Source: an uncultured Collinsella sp. (GTDB taxonomy: Bacteria; Actinomycetota; Coriobacteriia; Coriobacteriales; Coriobacteriaceae). Taken from it: a DNA stretch of 64,000 bases. Position 1 is the first letter of the stretch. Each line of letters opens with the position of its first letter. Below the pieces are notes generated by a model. The model worked only from the letters and a program-made list of their open reading frames with translations. It was not told the origin of the DNA and made no database searches. The position numbers were made by a program, and so were the translations under genes. Shown in pieces: positions 1-7,149 of this stretch. Location: the NCBI GenBank assembly GCA_902470805.1, contig CABRHX010000004.1, positions 1 through 64,000 on the forward strand, written 5' to 3'.

Positions 1-38
1 TGGTGTAAGAGGCGGGGCATGCCCCGCCTCTTACACCA
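1..38. repeat. Perfect 38-bp palindrome
   Basis: Bases 1-19 are the exact reverse complement of bases 20-38, with no unpaired loop in the DNA; the arms begin TGGTGTAAGAGGC. It lies about 50 bp beyond the stop of the minus-strand transporter gene and is probably its terminator or a palindromic repeat. It touches the window edge, so it may be longer. Confidence 0.75.
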
Positions 39-87
39 CATCTCTGCGCGCTACCCGCTGCGGCCTGTTCGGAAGCAAAAGTGGGCG

Positions 88-1350
88 TTAAGCGCTGTAG
101 CCCATCGCTTGCAGGACAAACATGACGACCGTGAGCACCGTAATCACGGCGATAGTCGCCCAAGTGAGCACGTTCCACACGCGGCCGTTGCGGTTGGCAC
201 CCATAATGTGGCGATCCGCCGCGATAACCACCTGGAATACCAAGACTACAGGCAGTAGCACGCCATTGATGACCTGTGAGGTCATCATAATCTGGAACAG
301 ATCGACGCCGGGCATAAGCACCAGCACGGCAGAGATACCGATGATGGCCGTAATGATGCCGCGATAGACCGGGGCCTCGTCCCAGCTGCGGTCGGCACCG
401 CGCTCCCAGCCAAATGCCTCGCAGATAGCGCTCGACGTAACGCCCGGCAGCACGCAGGCGGCCAAGAAGCTCGCCGCGACCAGGCCCGAGGCAAACAGTA
501 CCGTGGACCACTGACCCGCAATAGGCTCCAGTGCGCGGGCGGCATCGGCAGCATCGCTAATCTGAATGCCCGCCGGGAACAGCACCGTACCGGTCGTGAT
601 GATAATGAAGCCCGCAATGATATCAGCAGCGATCGAGCCGCTCACGGTATCGATACGCTGCAGCACGATGTCGTCCTCGCCCGCGTTCTTATCGACCACG
701 TTGTTCTGCGCCAAGAAAATCATCCACGGCGCGATGGTGGTACCGATCGTTGCGACCACGAGCGACACGTAGCTGGGGTCATTTTGAATGTTAGGCACGA
801 CCAGGTCGACCGCGACCTCACCCCAGTTGGGGCCAGCCATAAACGCGGCGACAATATAGGTCACGAAGACGCAGCTTACCAGCAGCAGAATCTTCTCGAT
901 GCGCTGGAAACTACCCGACATGGTAAGCATCCACACCAGCAGCGCCACCAACGGCACCGAGATGCTCGCCGGCACGCCAAAGAGAGCAAGGCCGCTGGCG
1001 ATGCCCGCGAACTCCGAAATGGTCACAGCCGTGTTGGCGATCAACAGCGCCGCCATAGCAAGTACACTCTTGCGCACGCCAAAGCGCTCGCGAATGAGCG
1101 ATGCCAGGCCCTTGCCCGTGACGCAGCCGCAGCGCGCCGCGGTCTCCTGCGTCACGATGAGCAGCACAGTCATGACGGGAAGCATCCAGAGCATCTTGTA
1201 GCCATAGCTGGCGCCCGCGCTGGAATACGTTGCAATGCCGCCGGCGTCATTGCCCGAAAGCGCCGCCAACAGACCGGGACCCATAGCGCCAAAGATGGCC
1301 GCGATGGTCAACTTTTGCTTGGTGCCCGACTTTTGCTTGGTATTTTGCAC
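88..1350 (-). CDS. Nramp-related magnesium transporter (NRMT type)
   Basis: SLC11/Nramp-fold protein of 420 residues with about eleven membrane segments, predicted to import Mg2+ across the cytoplasmic membrane. The usual metal-site motif of TM1 (DPGN) is replaced by DAGG at residues 35-38, and the TM6 motif (MPH) by APW at 207-209. The sequence shows these substitutions directly. Loss of the Asn and Met ligands is what is described for NRMT proteins, which carry Mg2+ rather than Mn2+ or Fe2+, including the Eggerthella lenta protein. I chose the GTG at 1350 because longer readings run into the upstream gene, whose stop lies 8 bp away, so the two are probably cotranscribed. A Mn2+ transporter is the alternative but fits the substitutions poorly. 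Confidence 0.85.
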   Translation of the reverse strand: MQNTKQKSGTKQKLTIAAIFGAMGPGLLAALSGNDAGGIATYSSAGASYGYKMLWMLPVMTVLLIVTQETAARCGCVTGKGLASLIRERFGVRKSVLAMAALLIANTAVTISEFAGIASGLALFGVPASISVPLVALLVWMLTMSGSFQRIEKILLLVSCVFVTYIVAAFMAGPNWGEVAVDLVVPNIQNDPSYVSLVVATIGTTIAPWMIFLAQNNVVDKNAGEDDIVLQRIDTVSGSIAADIIAGFIIITTGTVLFPAGIQISDAADAARALEPIAGQWSTVLFASGLVAASFLAACVLPGVTSSAICEAFGWERGADRSWDEAPVYRGIITAIIGISAVLVLMPGVDLFQIMMTSQVINGVLLPVVLVFQVVIAADRHIMGANRNGRVWNVLTWATIAVITVLTVVMFVLQAMGYSA

Positions 1351-1358
1351 GCGACCAC

Positions 1359-3203
1359 CTAGCCCATGACCGACATGGCGAGCAGCACCGCAGCGGCGCA
1401 GTACGCCACGCACGAGATCATGACGGCAATAACGTTCATGGCGGTGCCCGACGTGTTGAGGTCATGCTCGTCACGCCAGAACAGCACCATCAGGTAAATC
1501 ACGGCGCTCATGTTGCCAATCAGACAAACAATGGCCGCGATGTTAAAGCAGCCGGTAAAGAGCTGCTCCTCAAACATGGGTGCATCGGGGAACGCAGCGG
1601 TGCGCACCAGCTGGGCGCACAGGTAGGTCACGAGTGACAGAATCAAGCCCATGCCCGTGCTCTGGAAGAAGAACCCCAGATACGGCTTGGGCTCGTCGTC
1701 GTGACCGTCATACTCCAGGAAGTAGTTCTTGACGAACGACACCATGCGCGAGGCCGCCAGCAGCACGAGTGGCATGGCGCACATGGGGAACACCACCAGA
1801 TGCGCGGAGCCGAGCGCCGTCCCCAGCACCGTTGCCATGATGCACGAGGCAATGCCCCACACGACAACCCAGTACTGGCGATGCACAAACCAGCTGAGCA
1901 CGTTCGTCGAGTCGTCCGACGCGCTATCGCCCGAGCCGACACCGGCGATCTGCAGGTCCTCCTGGTGCTCCTCGGCGATAACGTCCATGGCGTCGTCGAA
2001 GGTCACGATACCCAGGATATGGCGGTTCTCGTCGCAGACAGGGATGGCAACCAGGTCGTACTTGGTCATCTCGTCCGTCACGTCTTCCTGGTCCTCGTCG
2101 GGCGACACATAGACCAGGTCGCGATAGGCCAGCTGACCCAGCGTGGCGTCGCGGTCGGCTACGATCAGCGTGCGCAGCGAAAGCACGCCGGTCAGCATGC
2201 CGCTCGGATCCTCGGTATAGACGTAGTAGACGCTCTCGAAGTCCTCGTCGAGCTCGCGAATCGCCTCGATGGCGTCACCGACCGTTGCCGTGGCGGGCAG
2301 GGAGACAAACTCCGAGGTCATGATGCGGCCGGCGGTGTTGTCCTCATACCCCAGCAGGTTACGAATCGCCTTCTCCTCCTTGACGCCCATCAGGCGTAGG
2401 AGCTTCTCGGCCTTCTCGTAATCGAGCTCGTCGATCAGGTCAGCTGCATCGTCCGGGTCCATCATGGCCAGCATCGACGATGCGTCCGTGTCGGACAGGC
2501 CCTCGAGCATCTCGGTCATAAGCTCGTCGTCATCGAACTCCGAGATGGCCTCGGCGGCCTGGGCAGTATCGAGCTGCGCAAACACCTGCGCACGTAGGCG
2601 CGGGTCGAGCTGCTCGATAATGTCGGCGATGTCGGCAGGATGCAGCTCGCCAAGCGTCTTGTGCGACACCGAGAGTTGAATGTTCTTGGTCGAGCGGTCG
2701 AGCAGGTCCATGTAGGACCAAGCGATGATGTCCTCACTGAGCGGCTTGCCCAGGTGCTTCATAAAGCCTTCGACGATATGCTCGAGCGCGGGGCTGATGG
2801 CGCGTAGCAGACCGCGGGCACCGACCTCGGCGCCCAGCAGACGCAGCTGATTTTCGCCCGACATGGAAAACTTGATGTCGTTTACACGCACGACCTTCAT
2901 GCCCTGCGTGTCGACGATCTGCTTGTTGAGCACGTCGCGGGCAAGCAAGAGTTCGGTCGGCTGCAGGTACGAAAAACGGATTTCGGTGGCCGACGTCTTA
3001 AGGTGTACACCCGTCTCGTCGATACGGTCGACCCATTTGCGCCAGCTGATCATAAACGGCGTCTTGCCGGGTCCGCGGAACGCGAGCGACGTCACGTGCG
3101 GAAAAACTTCGCCGGTAGCAATGCCAAAATCGTTCACCACGCCGAGCTTTTCGCCGTCGACGTCCAAGACCGGCAATTTGAGCATCTCACTCAGATAATT
3201 CAA
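1359..3203 (-). CDS. PRC-barrel / MgtE_N / CBS protein with atypical membrane domain
   Basis: 614 residues. An N-terminal PRC-barrel-like segment (about 1-130) is followed by an MgtE_N superhelical domain (about 180-285, helical repeats such as LHPADIADIIEQLDP), two CBS domains (about 290-420) and roughly four to five membrane helices. MgtE_N and CBS domains are the cytosolic Mg2+ sensor of MgtE channels. The membrane part does not show the conserved MgtE pore sequence around GGNAGTQ, so transport activity is uncertain and it may instead sense Mg2+ for the adjacent Nramp-type transporter. The start is unclear. The TTG at 3203 has GGGGAG 5 nt upstream. A much stronger GGAGG serves ATGs at 3219/3216, which are out of frame because of a TGAG duplication (see 3187-3219). 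ATG 3185 is also possible. Confidence 0.75.
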   Translation of the reverse strand: MNYLSEMLKLPVLDVDGEKLGVVNDFGIATGEVFPHVTSLAFRGPGKTPFMISWRKWVDRIDETGVHLKTSATEIRFSYLQPTELLLARDVLNKQIVDTQGMKVVRVNDIKFSMSGENQLRLLGAEVGARGLLRAISPALEHIVEGFMKHLGKPLSEDIIAWSYMDLLDRSTKNIQLSVSHKTLGELHPADIADIIEQLDPRLRAQVFAQLDTAQAAEAISEFDDDELMTEMLEGLSDTDASSMLAMMDPDDAADLIDELDYEKAEKLLRLMGVKEEKAIRNLLGYEDNTAGRIMTSEFVSLPATATVGDAIEAIRELDEDFESVYYVYTEDPSGMLTGVLSLRTLIVADRDATLGQLAYRDLVYVSPDEDQEDVTDEMTKYDLVAIPVCDENRHILGIVTFDDAMDVIAEEHQEDLQIAGVGSGDSASDDSTNVLSWFVHRQYWVVVWGIASCIMATVLGTALGSAHLVVFPMCAMPLVLLAASRMVSFVKNYFLEYDGHDDEPKPYLGFFFQSTGMGLILSLVTYLCAQLVRTAAFPDAPMFEEQLFTGCFNIAAIVCLIGNMSAVIYLMVLFWRDEHDLNTSGTAMNVIAVMISCVAYCAAAVLLAMSVMG

Positions 3204-3219
3204 TGGTGCTCCCCATCAT
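3187..3219 (-). other. Ten-codon mini-ORF or displaced start of the MgtE_N gene
   Basis: GGAGG at 3224-3228 is ideally placed before ATG ATG (3219, 3216). The frame reads MMGSTIELSE and stops at TGA 3189-3187, 1 nt before an in-frame ATG (3185) of the downstream gene. The block contains TGAG twice in tandem (3193-3186). With one copy the frame would run straight into MLKLPVLD and give a normal PRC-barrel start. It is therefore either a translationally coupled leader peptide or the real start separated from its gene by a 4-bp duplication. Confidence 0.6.
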
Positions 3220-3496
3220 TATTCCTCCGAACGCGGCCGCATATGCGACGTCCGGGGGCTTCTGGATATGTATACGCATGCGCGGGCGGCACGCCGCTCG
3301 ACGCTTACACCCCGTGCATGCGCAAAAAGCACCTGCATGGGGTCATCGACTGTATGGTCGAGGTTTGGATTTCACCTGTAACCTTTCTCTTGGCCCTCAT
3401 TAACCGCAGTAACTATAGCATCAGCATCGCCCTGCGGCATCGAATTTATGCGCTGCACATTGCAGGCATACCAAACGCTGGCGTATCCGTGACATA
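3220..3496 (-). promoter_or_regulatory. Long structured leader upstream of the magnesium genes
   Basis: About 280 bp with no gene precedes the magnesium pair. It contains a strong hairpin (3309-3318 paired with 3334-3343) and a smaller one with TCGAC/GTCGA arms (3346-3350 with 3357-3361). A leader of this size before Mg2+ genes suggests RNA-level control. I could not align it convincingly to the M-box (ykoK) consensus, so no riboswitch class is assigned. Confidence 0.35.
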
Positions 3497-3531
3497 GCCA
3501 TTGGGGACGTTCTTAAACGACTACCCAATGA
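3497..3531. repeat. GGGGAC-type intergenic repeat copy
   Basis: Contains CATTGGGGACGTTCTTAAAC, which recurs (with inversions) at 12053-12073 and 15561-15600. It directly abuts the stop codon of the 3532-4938 gene. Confidence 0.7.
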
Positions 3532-4938
3532 CTACTCTGTGGTGTCGTCGTCCTCGACAAGTTGGGGGAACACGGCGTCCTTGGGCATGGTGACCTTCGT
3601 CAGCGAGGTGAGCTTTTTGCTCAGCGACGTGTCCGTCTTGACCAGGTCGCTGAGCGTCACGATCTTGTAGCCGTCGGCAATGAGGCCGTCGATAATCTGC
3701 GGCAGCGCCTCGAGTGTCTGCTCGGCGCATTCGTCTCTATCGGTGAGCAGCACGATATTGCCCGGCGTCACCGAATCGAGCACCGTCGAGACTTGCTCGT
3801 CGGCACCGTTGAGCAGCCAGTCGCCCGAGTCAATATTCCACGAGACCACGGCGGAGACCAGGTCCATCGCATCAATCCAGTTTTGCTCGTCAAAGGCAGC
3901 GTAGGGAGCACGCAGCAGCATCGTCTTCACGCCGGTCGCCGACTTAATCGCATCGGCGCCTTTCGTGATCTGCTCGCGTACTGCCTCACGGTCCTGACCC
4001 TTGAGCGAATCGTCGCTGTAGCTGTTGGATCCGATCTCGCACCCGGCATCGACAATCGCCTTGGCCGTGGCAGGCGAGGCCTCGGCCGCATCGCCCGAAA
4101 GGAAGAACGTCGCGGTGACGCCCTTTTCCTTGAGCACCTGCAAGATCTGCTTGGTAGCGCCGCTCGGACCCTCGTCAAACGTCAGCGCCACGTATTTTTT
4201 GTTGCCCTTGGGCGCCACGCTGGCGCACGCAACAACGCAATCGGTGGCGGGCACAACCTCGCCGCGATCCTGCGTCTTGCCCGACTGCTCACCAACCCAC
4301 ACCTCGGAGCGGCCCTGGACACCCCACGTCTGCACATACTCGATAGCGCCCGTGCCCTCGACCTTGAGCTTGGGCTCGATAACCGTAGCCTGAACCTCGT
4401 GTTTCTCGTAGGTGTTACGGCCATCCTTGACCGTCACCTTCTCGCCACCCTCGAGTTCGCGGCTATCCCATTTGCCCTGCTTCACGCGCTTGCCGTCGAC
4501 CTTCACCGACAGCTTTTCGCCTCCATGGCGCTTGAGCACACTGTCATCGACGGCCAGCAGGTCGCCTGCGTCGTAGGTGTCAGTCAAATCCTGTTCGTCG
4601 ATGAGATTCTGCAGCGTAGAGCCCACGCGCACCGCGGTCTTCTGGCCGTTGAGCTCCACGTCCACGCTGCGGTTGACGTAGCCCACGACGGCAGCGATAA
4701 ACAGCACGAGCGCGCAACCCACGGCGATGAGCGCATAGGGCAGGCGAGACGAACGACGGGGCGTACGGCTGTTGCCGATGCGCGCACTGCGATCGCTAAA
4801 CCCGCGGCTATGGTTGAGGTACATCGCGCCGGGCTTACGGCGACGCTTGCGCTGACCGCTGGGCAGCTGCCCCAGGTCGCGGCGCGCCGTCGGACGCGCA
4901 CCCGAACGCCCGTTTAAGTTGGATCCGTTTTGGCGCAT
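3532..4938 (-). CDS. Membrane-anchored polysaccharide-deacetylase-fold protein, probably inactive
   Basis: 468 residues: a basic cytoplasmic head, one membrane anchor (about residues 68-90), an extracytoplasmic region with ubiquitin-like/G5-like segments (about 92-230), then a NodB-fold domain (about 245-440). The first NodB motif is TFDEGP instead of TFDDGP. The metal-binding HxxxH motif is replaced (GSNSYSDD where GNHTYSHPD is usual), and the C-terminal LxHD motif reads LTDRD. RAPY and DSGDW are kept. So three metal-ligand or catalytic histidines are missing while the fold appears intact, which suggests a pseudoenzyme or binding protein of the cell wall. The start is supported by GGGGGAGGG just upstream of ATG 4938. 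Confidence 0.75.
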   Translation of the reverse strand: MRQNGSNLNGRSGARPTARRDLGQLPSGQRKRRRKPGAMYLNHSRGFSDRSARIGNSRTPRRSSRLPYALIAVGCALVLFIAAVVGYVNRSVDVELNGQKTAVRVGSTLQNLIDEQDLTDTYDAGDLLAVDDSVLKRHGGEKLSVKVDGKRVKQGKWDSRELEGGEKVTVKDGRNTYEKHEVQATVIEPKLKVEGTGAIEYVQTWGVQGRSEVWVGEQSGKTQDRGEVVPATDCVVACASVAPKGNKKYVALTFDEGPSGATKQILQVLKEKGVTATFFLSGDAAEASPATAKAIVDAGCEIGSNSYSDDSLKGQDREAVREQITKGADAIKSATGVKTMLLRAPYAAFDEQNWIDAMDLVSAVVSWNIDSGDWLLNGADEQVSTVLDSVTPGNIVLLTDRDECAEQTLEALPQIIDGLIADGYKIVTLSDLVKTDTSLSKKLTSLTKVTMPKDAVFPQLVEDDDTTE

Positions 4939-4959
4939 GTGCCCTCCCCCATAAACACA

Positions 4960-4989
4960 GCAAGCCGGAGCAACAGGTCTCCGGCTTGC
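4960..4989 (-). terminator. Hairpin after the PRC-barrel gene
   Basis: Perfect 11-bp arms GCAAGCCGGAG / CTCCGGCTTGC with an 8-nt loop lie between the stop at 5011 and the next gene start at 4938. On the minus strand the T-tract after the stem is weak (TGTGTTTAT). Confidence 0.65.
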
Positions 4990-5010
4990 CTCCCATCATT
5001 TGGTACGTCG

Positions 5011-5766
5011 CTATTTTGTAGCTTTTGACGAGCCTCCGCTCGCCTTTTGGTATTCGTCCTTAAAGGCCTTGAACATGCCGCGCGTCTTGCCGAGCTGCTT
5101 GCCCAGCGCGCGACTGCCCTTGTCCACGGCAACCGATCCCTTGTCGTCGAGCACCTTGGCTCCCTTTTTGACCTTGTCGCCCACCACGACGCTGGCCTCG
5201 GCGGCCTTGGCAGCCGCACCGCCCGAATACCCGAGCGACTTGACCTCGTCTGAGACGACCATCGCGCCGTTCTCGTAGCCGCGCAGCATCGTCGGCGGCA
5301 CCTGCGTGTCACCAACCAAAACACTCGAAGCAGCACCGGCGGTCACATAGAATGCCTGCACGATGCCCGAGCGTGGCTTGAACTCAACGTCCGAGCAATA
5401 GCCCACGACGTCGCCCGATTCCGTGCGCACGTCCATACCGACCCAGATGATGCAATCGTCCAGGTTGATGTCGAGGCGCTTGGCGGCGGTGGCATCGTAC
5501 GTGCCTTTGACGTCATCGACCGCAATGGCGCCCTCGTAGACACCAATGGCGTCGAGCGCTACGAATCGGTCGGGGCGCTCGATCATGCCCGCGATATCGG
5601 ACTGGCGGACCATAAAGCCGACCACGCGCGTACCGCCCGGGGTAAAGACCGGAAAGTGAATCTTTCCGAGCTTTTTAGGGCTGCGCGGCGTGCCGTCCTT
5701 TTTGGTGCGCTTGTCCTCGGTAGGCTTGCGATAGATCTTGGCGCCGACAAAATCCCCGGCGCGCAT
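5011..5766 (-). CDS. PRC-barrel domain protein
   Basis: 251-residue soluble protein without a signal peptide. Two PRC-barrel-like halves can be seen: residues 5-80 (AGDFVGAKIY, then VVGFMVRQSDIAG) and 100-165 (IIWVGMDVRTESGDVVGY). A basic, Ala/Gly/Lys-rich tail follows (about 185-251) and could bind nucleic acid or a membrane surface. PRC barrels occur in RNA-processing and photosystem proteins; the role here is unknown. The start ATG overlaps the stop of the upstream YtxH gene by one base, so the two are translationally coupled. A rather good terminator follows. Confidence 0.7.
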   Translation of the reverse strand: MRAGDFVGAKIYRKPTEDKRTKKDGTPRSPKKLGKIHFPVFTPGGTRVVGFMVRQSDIAGMIERPDRFVALDAIGVYEGAIAVDDVKGTYDATAAKRLDINLDDCIIWVGMDVRTESGDVVGYCSDVEFKPRSGIVQAFYVTAGAASSVLVGDTQVPPTMLRGYENGAMVVSDEVKSLGYSGGAAAKAAEASVVVGDKVKKGAKVLDDKGSVAVDKGSRALGKQLGKTRGMFKAFKDEYQKASGGSSKATK

Positions 5767-6155
5767 TATGCCTCGGTCGAGGGCTCCGCAGCCTCGGTAT
5801 CAGCCTCGACGGCGTTCTCGACCACGACGTCGGCGGCAGGCGTCACGTTGCCGCCCGAAATGGCGTCGTTGAGCTGCTCGCGCAGCTGGTCCATGCGCTC
5901 GCGGGCCAGGTCGACCTTGGCGCGCAGGTCGTCGGTCTTGGCATCGACCATCGGGCCAAAGTCATTCACCGCAGCACGGGCCTCCTCGGCGCCGCGCTCG
6001 TAGGTGTCGCGCATATTGTCCCAGGCGTCGTTGGCGATATCGGCAGCCATGGCGCGGGTCTCGGCGCCCGAGCGCGGGGCCAGAGCAACGCCGATAATAG
6101 CGCCGGCAGCGGCACCAAAAAGTGCGCCGGAGACAAAGCTGAAAGTCTTACCCAT
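5766..6155 (-). CDS. YtxH-family envelope protein
   Basis: 129 residues. A glycine/alanine-rich membrane segment near the N-terminus (FVSGALFGAAAGAIIGVALA) is followed by a charged helical region (about 35-105) likely to be coiled coil, then an acidic Ala/Glu tail. This is the YtxH/GvpP layout, often associated with general stress or envelope functions. ATG 6155 is chosen for AGAGGA 6 nt upstream; ATG 6161 is possible. Its stop overlaps the start of the PRC-barrel gene. Confidence 0.75.
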   Translation of the reverse strand: MGKTFSFVSGALFGAAAGAIIGVALAPRSGAETRAMAADIANDAWDNMRDTYERGAEEARAAVNDFGPMVDAKTDDLRAKVDLARERMDQLREQLNDAISGGNVTPAADVVVENAVEADTEAAEPSTEA

Positions 6156-6291
6156 GATCATTCCTCTCCTGCGGGCACGTCGGTGCCCACCGTTTGAATG
6201 CTGTCCATTATACCCGCAGCGCATCACTTGCCGCTCCGCTCATCTGCGTACGGCAAAAGCGCAGGTACGTGATGGTGGTAAACGAGTAGGC

Positions 6292-7125
6292 CTACTCCTG
6301 AGGCATAGCCGGCATGGCCACTGTGGCACCCGGGTCCTCGCCGGCGCCGTCCACGAGCGGCAGGCCGCCCTCATGCGCAGGTCCTGCCGGAACCGTCGCC
6401 GCACCGCCAAAGACAGCCGCGGAAGCCTCGTGGTTCTCGGCAACCGCGCCCTCGGTATCAATCGCCACCTGAGGCTCGTCGTCAAAGTTGGGGACGCCCT
6501 GGGGCTCGGTGGGAACGGGCTCGGCGGTCACATCGGCAGCGGGCTCGGCGTCGACCGGCACATCGCCCTCGTCAGCGCCCTCGTCCTCGGCAGCATCTTC
6601 GCCGTTCGCAGCGGCGACGGCCTCGTGAGGATCCTTGCCCTCGGCCTCGGCGCGCATGCCCAGCACTAGGTTGCGCAGGCCCGCGACCGTGCCTTCCACG
6701 TCGGGGGCAGGCTGGTCGGCGTGCAAGTACGCCCAGTCCATCATAAAGGTCGCTGACGACAGCGCGCCAATGGCCAGTGCGTCGTCGGGACACGAAAGCT
6801 CAACCTCAAAGACACGCTCATCGTGTTCGCTTACGCGGGTGCGGCCGCACGAGATGCTACCGGCAAGACCGGTCTCGTTCATGAGCTCGACCGTCACGTG
6901 CTCCAGCAGATGGCAGAGCTCGGTCTGACCCATGCAGTCCTGGAACTCGCGGCCGGAATCGCCCAGGCACAGGTGCTTGGCAATCGCGGGCACCAGGTAG
7001 TACACGCGCGCCGTGGCCTCGATGTCCTCCGAGGTCATGAGCGGCATGCCGGGATTCACCAGCACATGCGCGCAGATCTTGTCCTCGCTGACGGTGACCT
7101 TAAGGATGTTGAACAGGCCTGCCAT
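6292..7125 (-). CDS. Stand-alone cyanophycin-synthetase-like N domain protein
   Basis: 277 residues. The first ~160 residues resemble the N-terminal domain of cyanophycin synthetases, with the segment CHLLEHVTVEL where CphA proteins have a similar EHVALEL run. The HLLEH part is also an HxxEH arrangement, a zinc-binding pattern in inverted metallopeptidases. From memory, the CphA1 N domain has been reported to have a cryptic peptidase activity. The rest (about 165-277) is acidic, Ala/Pro/Glu-rich and probably disordered. No ATP-grasp or Mur-ligase domain follows, so this is not a cyanophycin synthetase. It lies just downstream of a CorC-family gene (25-bp gap). The function is unknown. Confidence 0.55.
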   Translation of the reverse strand: MAGLFNILKVTVSEDKICAHVLVNPGMPLMTSEDIEATARVYYLVPAIAKHLCLGDSGREFQDCMGQTELCHLLEHVTVELMNETGLAGSISCGRTRVSEHDERVFEVELSCPDDALAIGALSSATFMMDWAYLHADQPAPDVEGTVAGLRNLVLGMRAEAEGKDPHEAVAAANGEDAAEDEGADEGDVPVDAEPAADVTAEPVPTEPQGVPNFDDEPQVAIDTEGAVAENHEASAAVFGGAATVPAGPAHEGGLPLVDGAGEDPGATVAMPAMPQE

Positions 7126-7149
7126 AACTCTCCCCTACTCTTCCTTGTC

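Noticed and set aside
3220..3496. M-box (ykoK) riboswitch
   Set aside because: The expected GUUAGGUGAGGCUCC core and the downstream conserved segments could not be aligned; only generic hairpins are supported.
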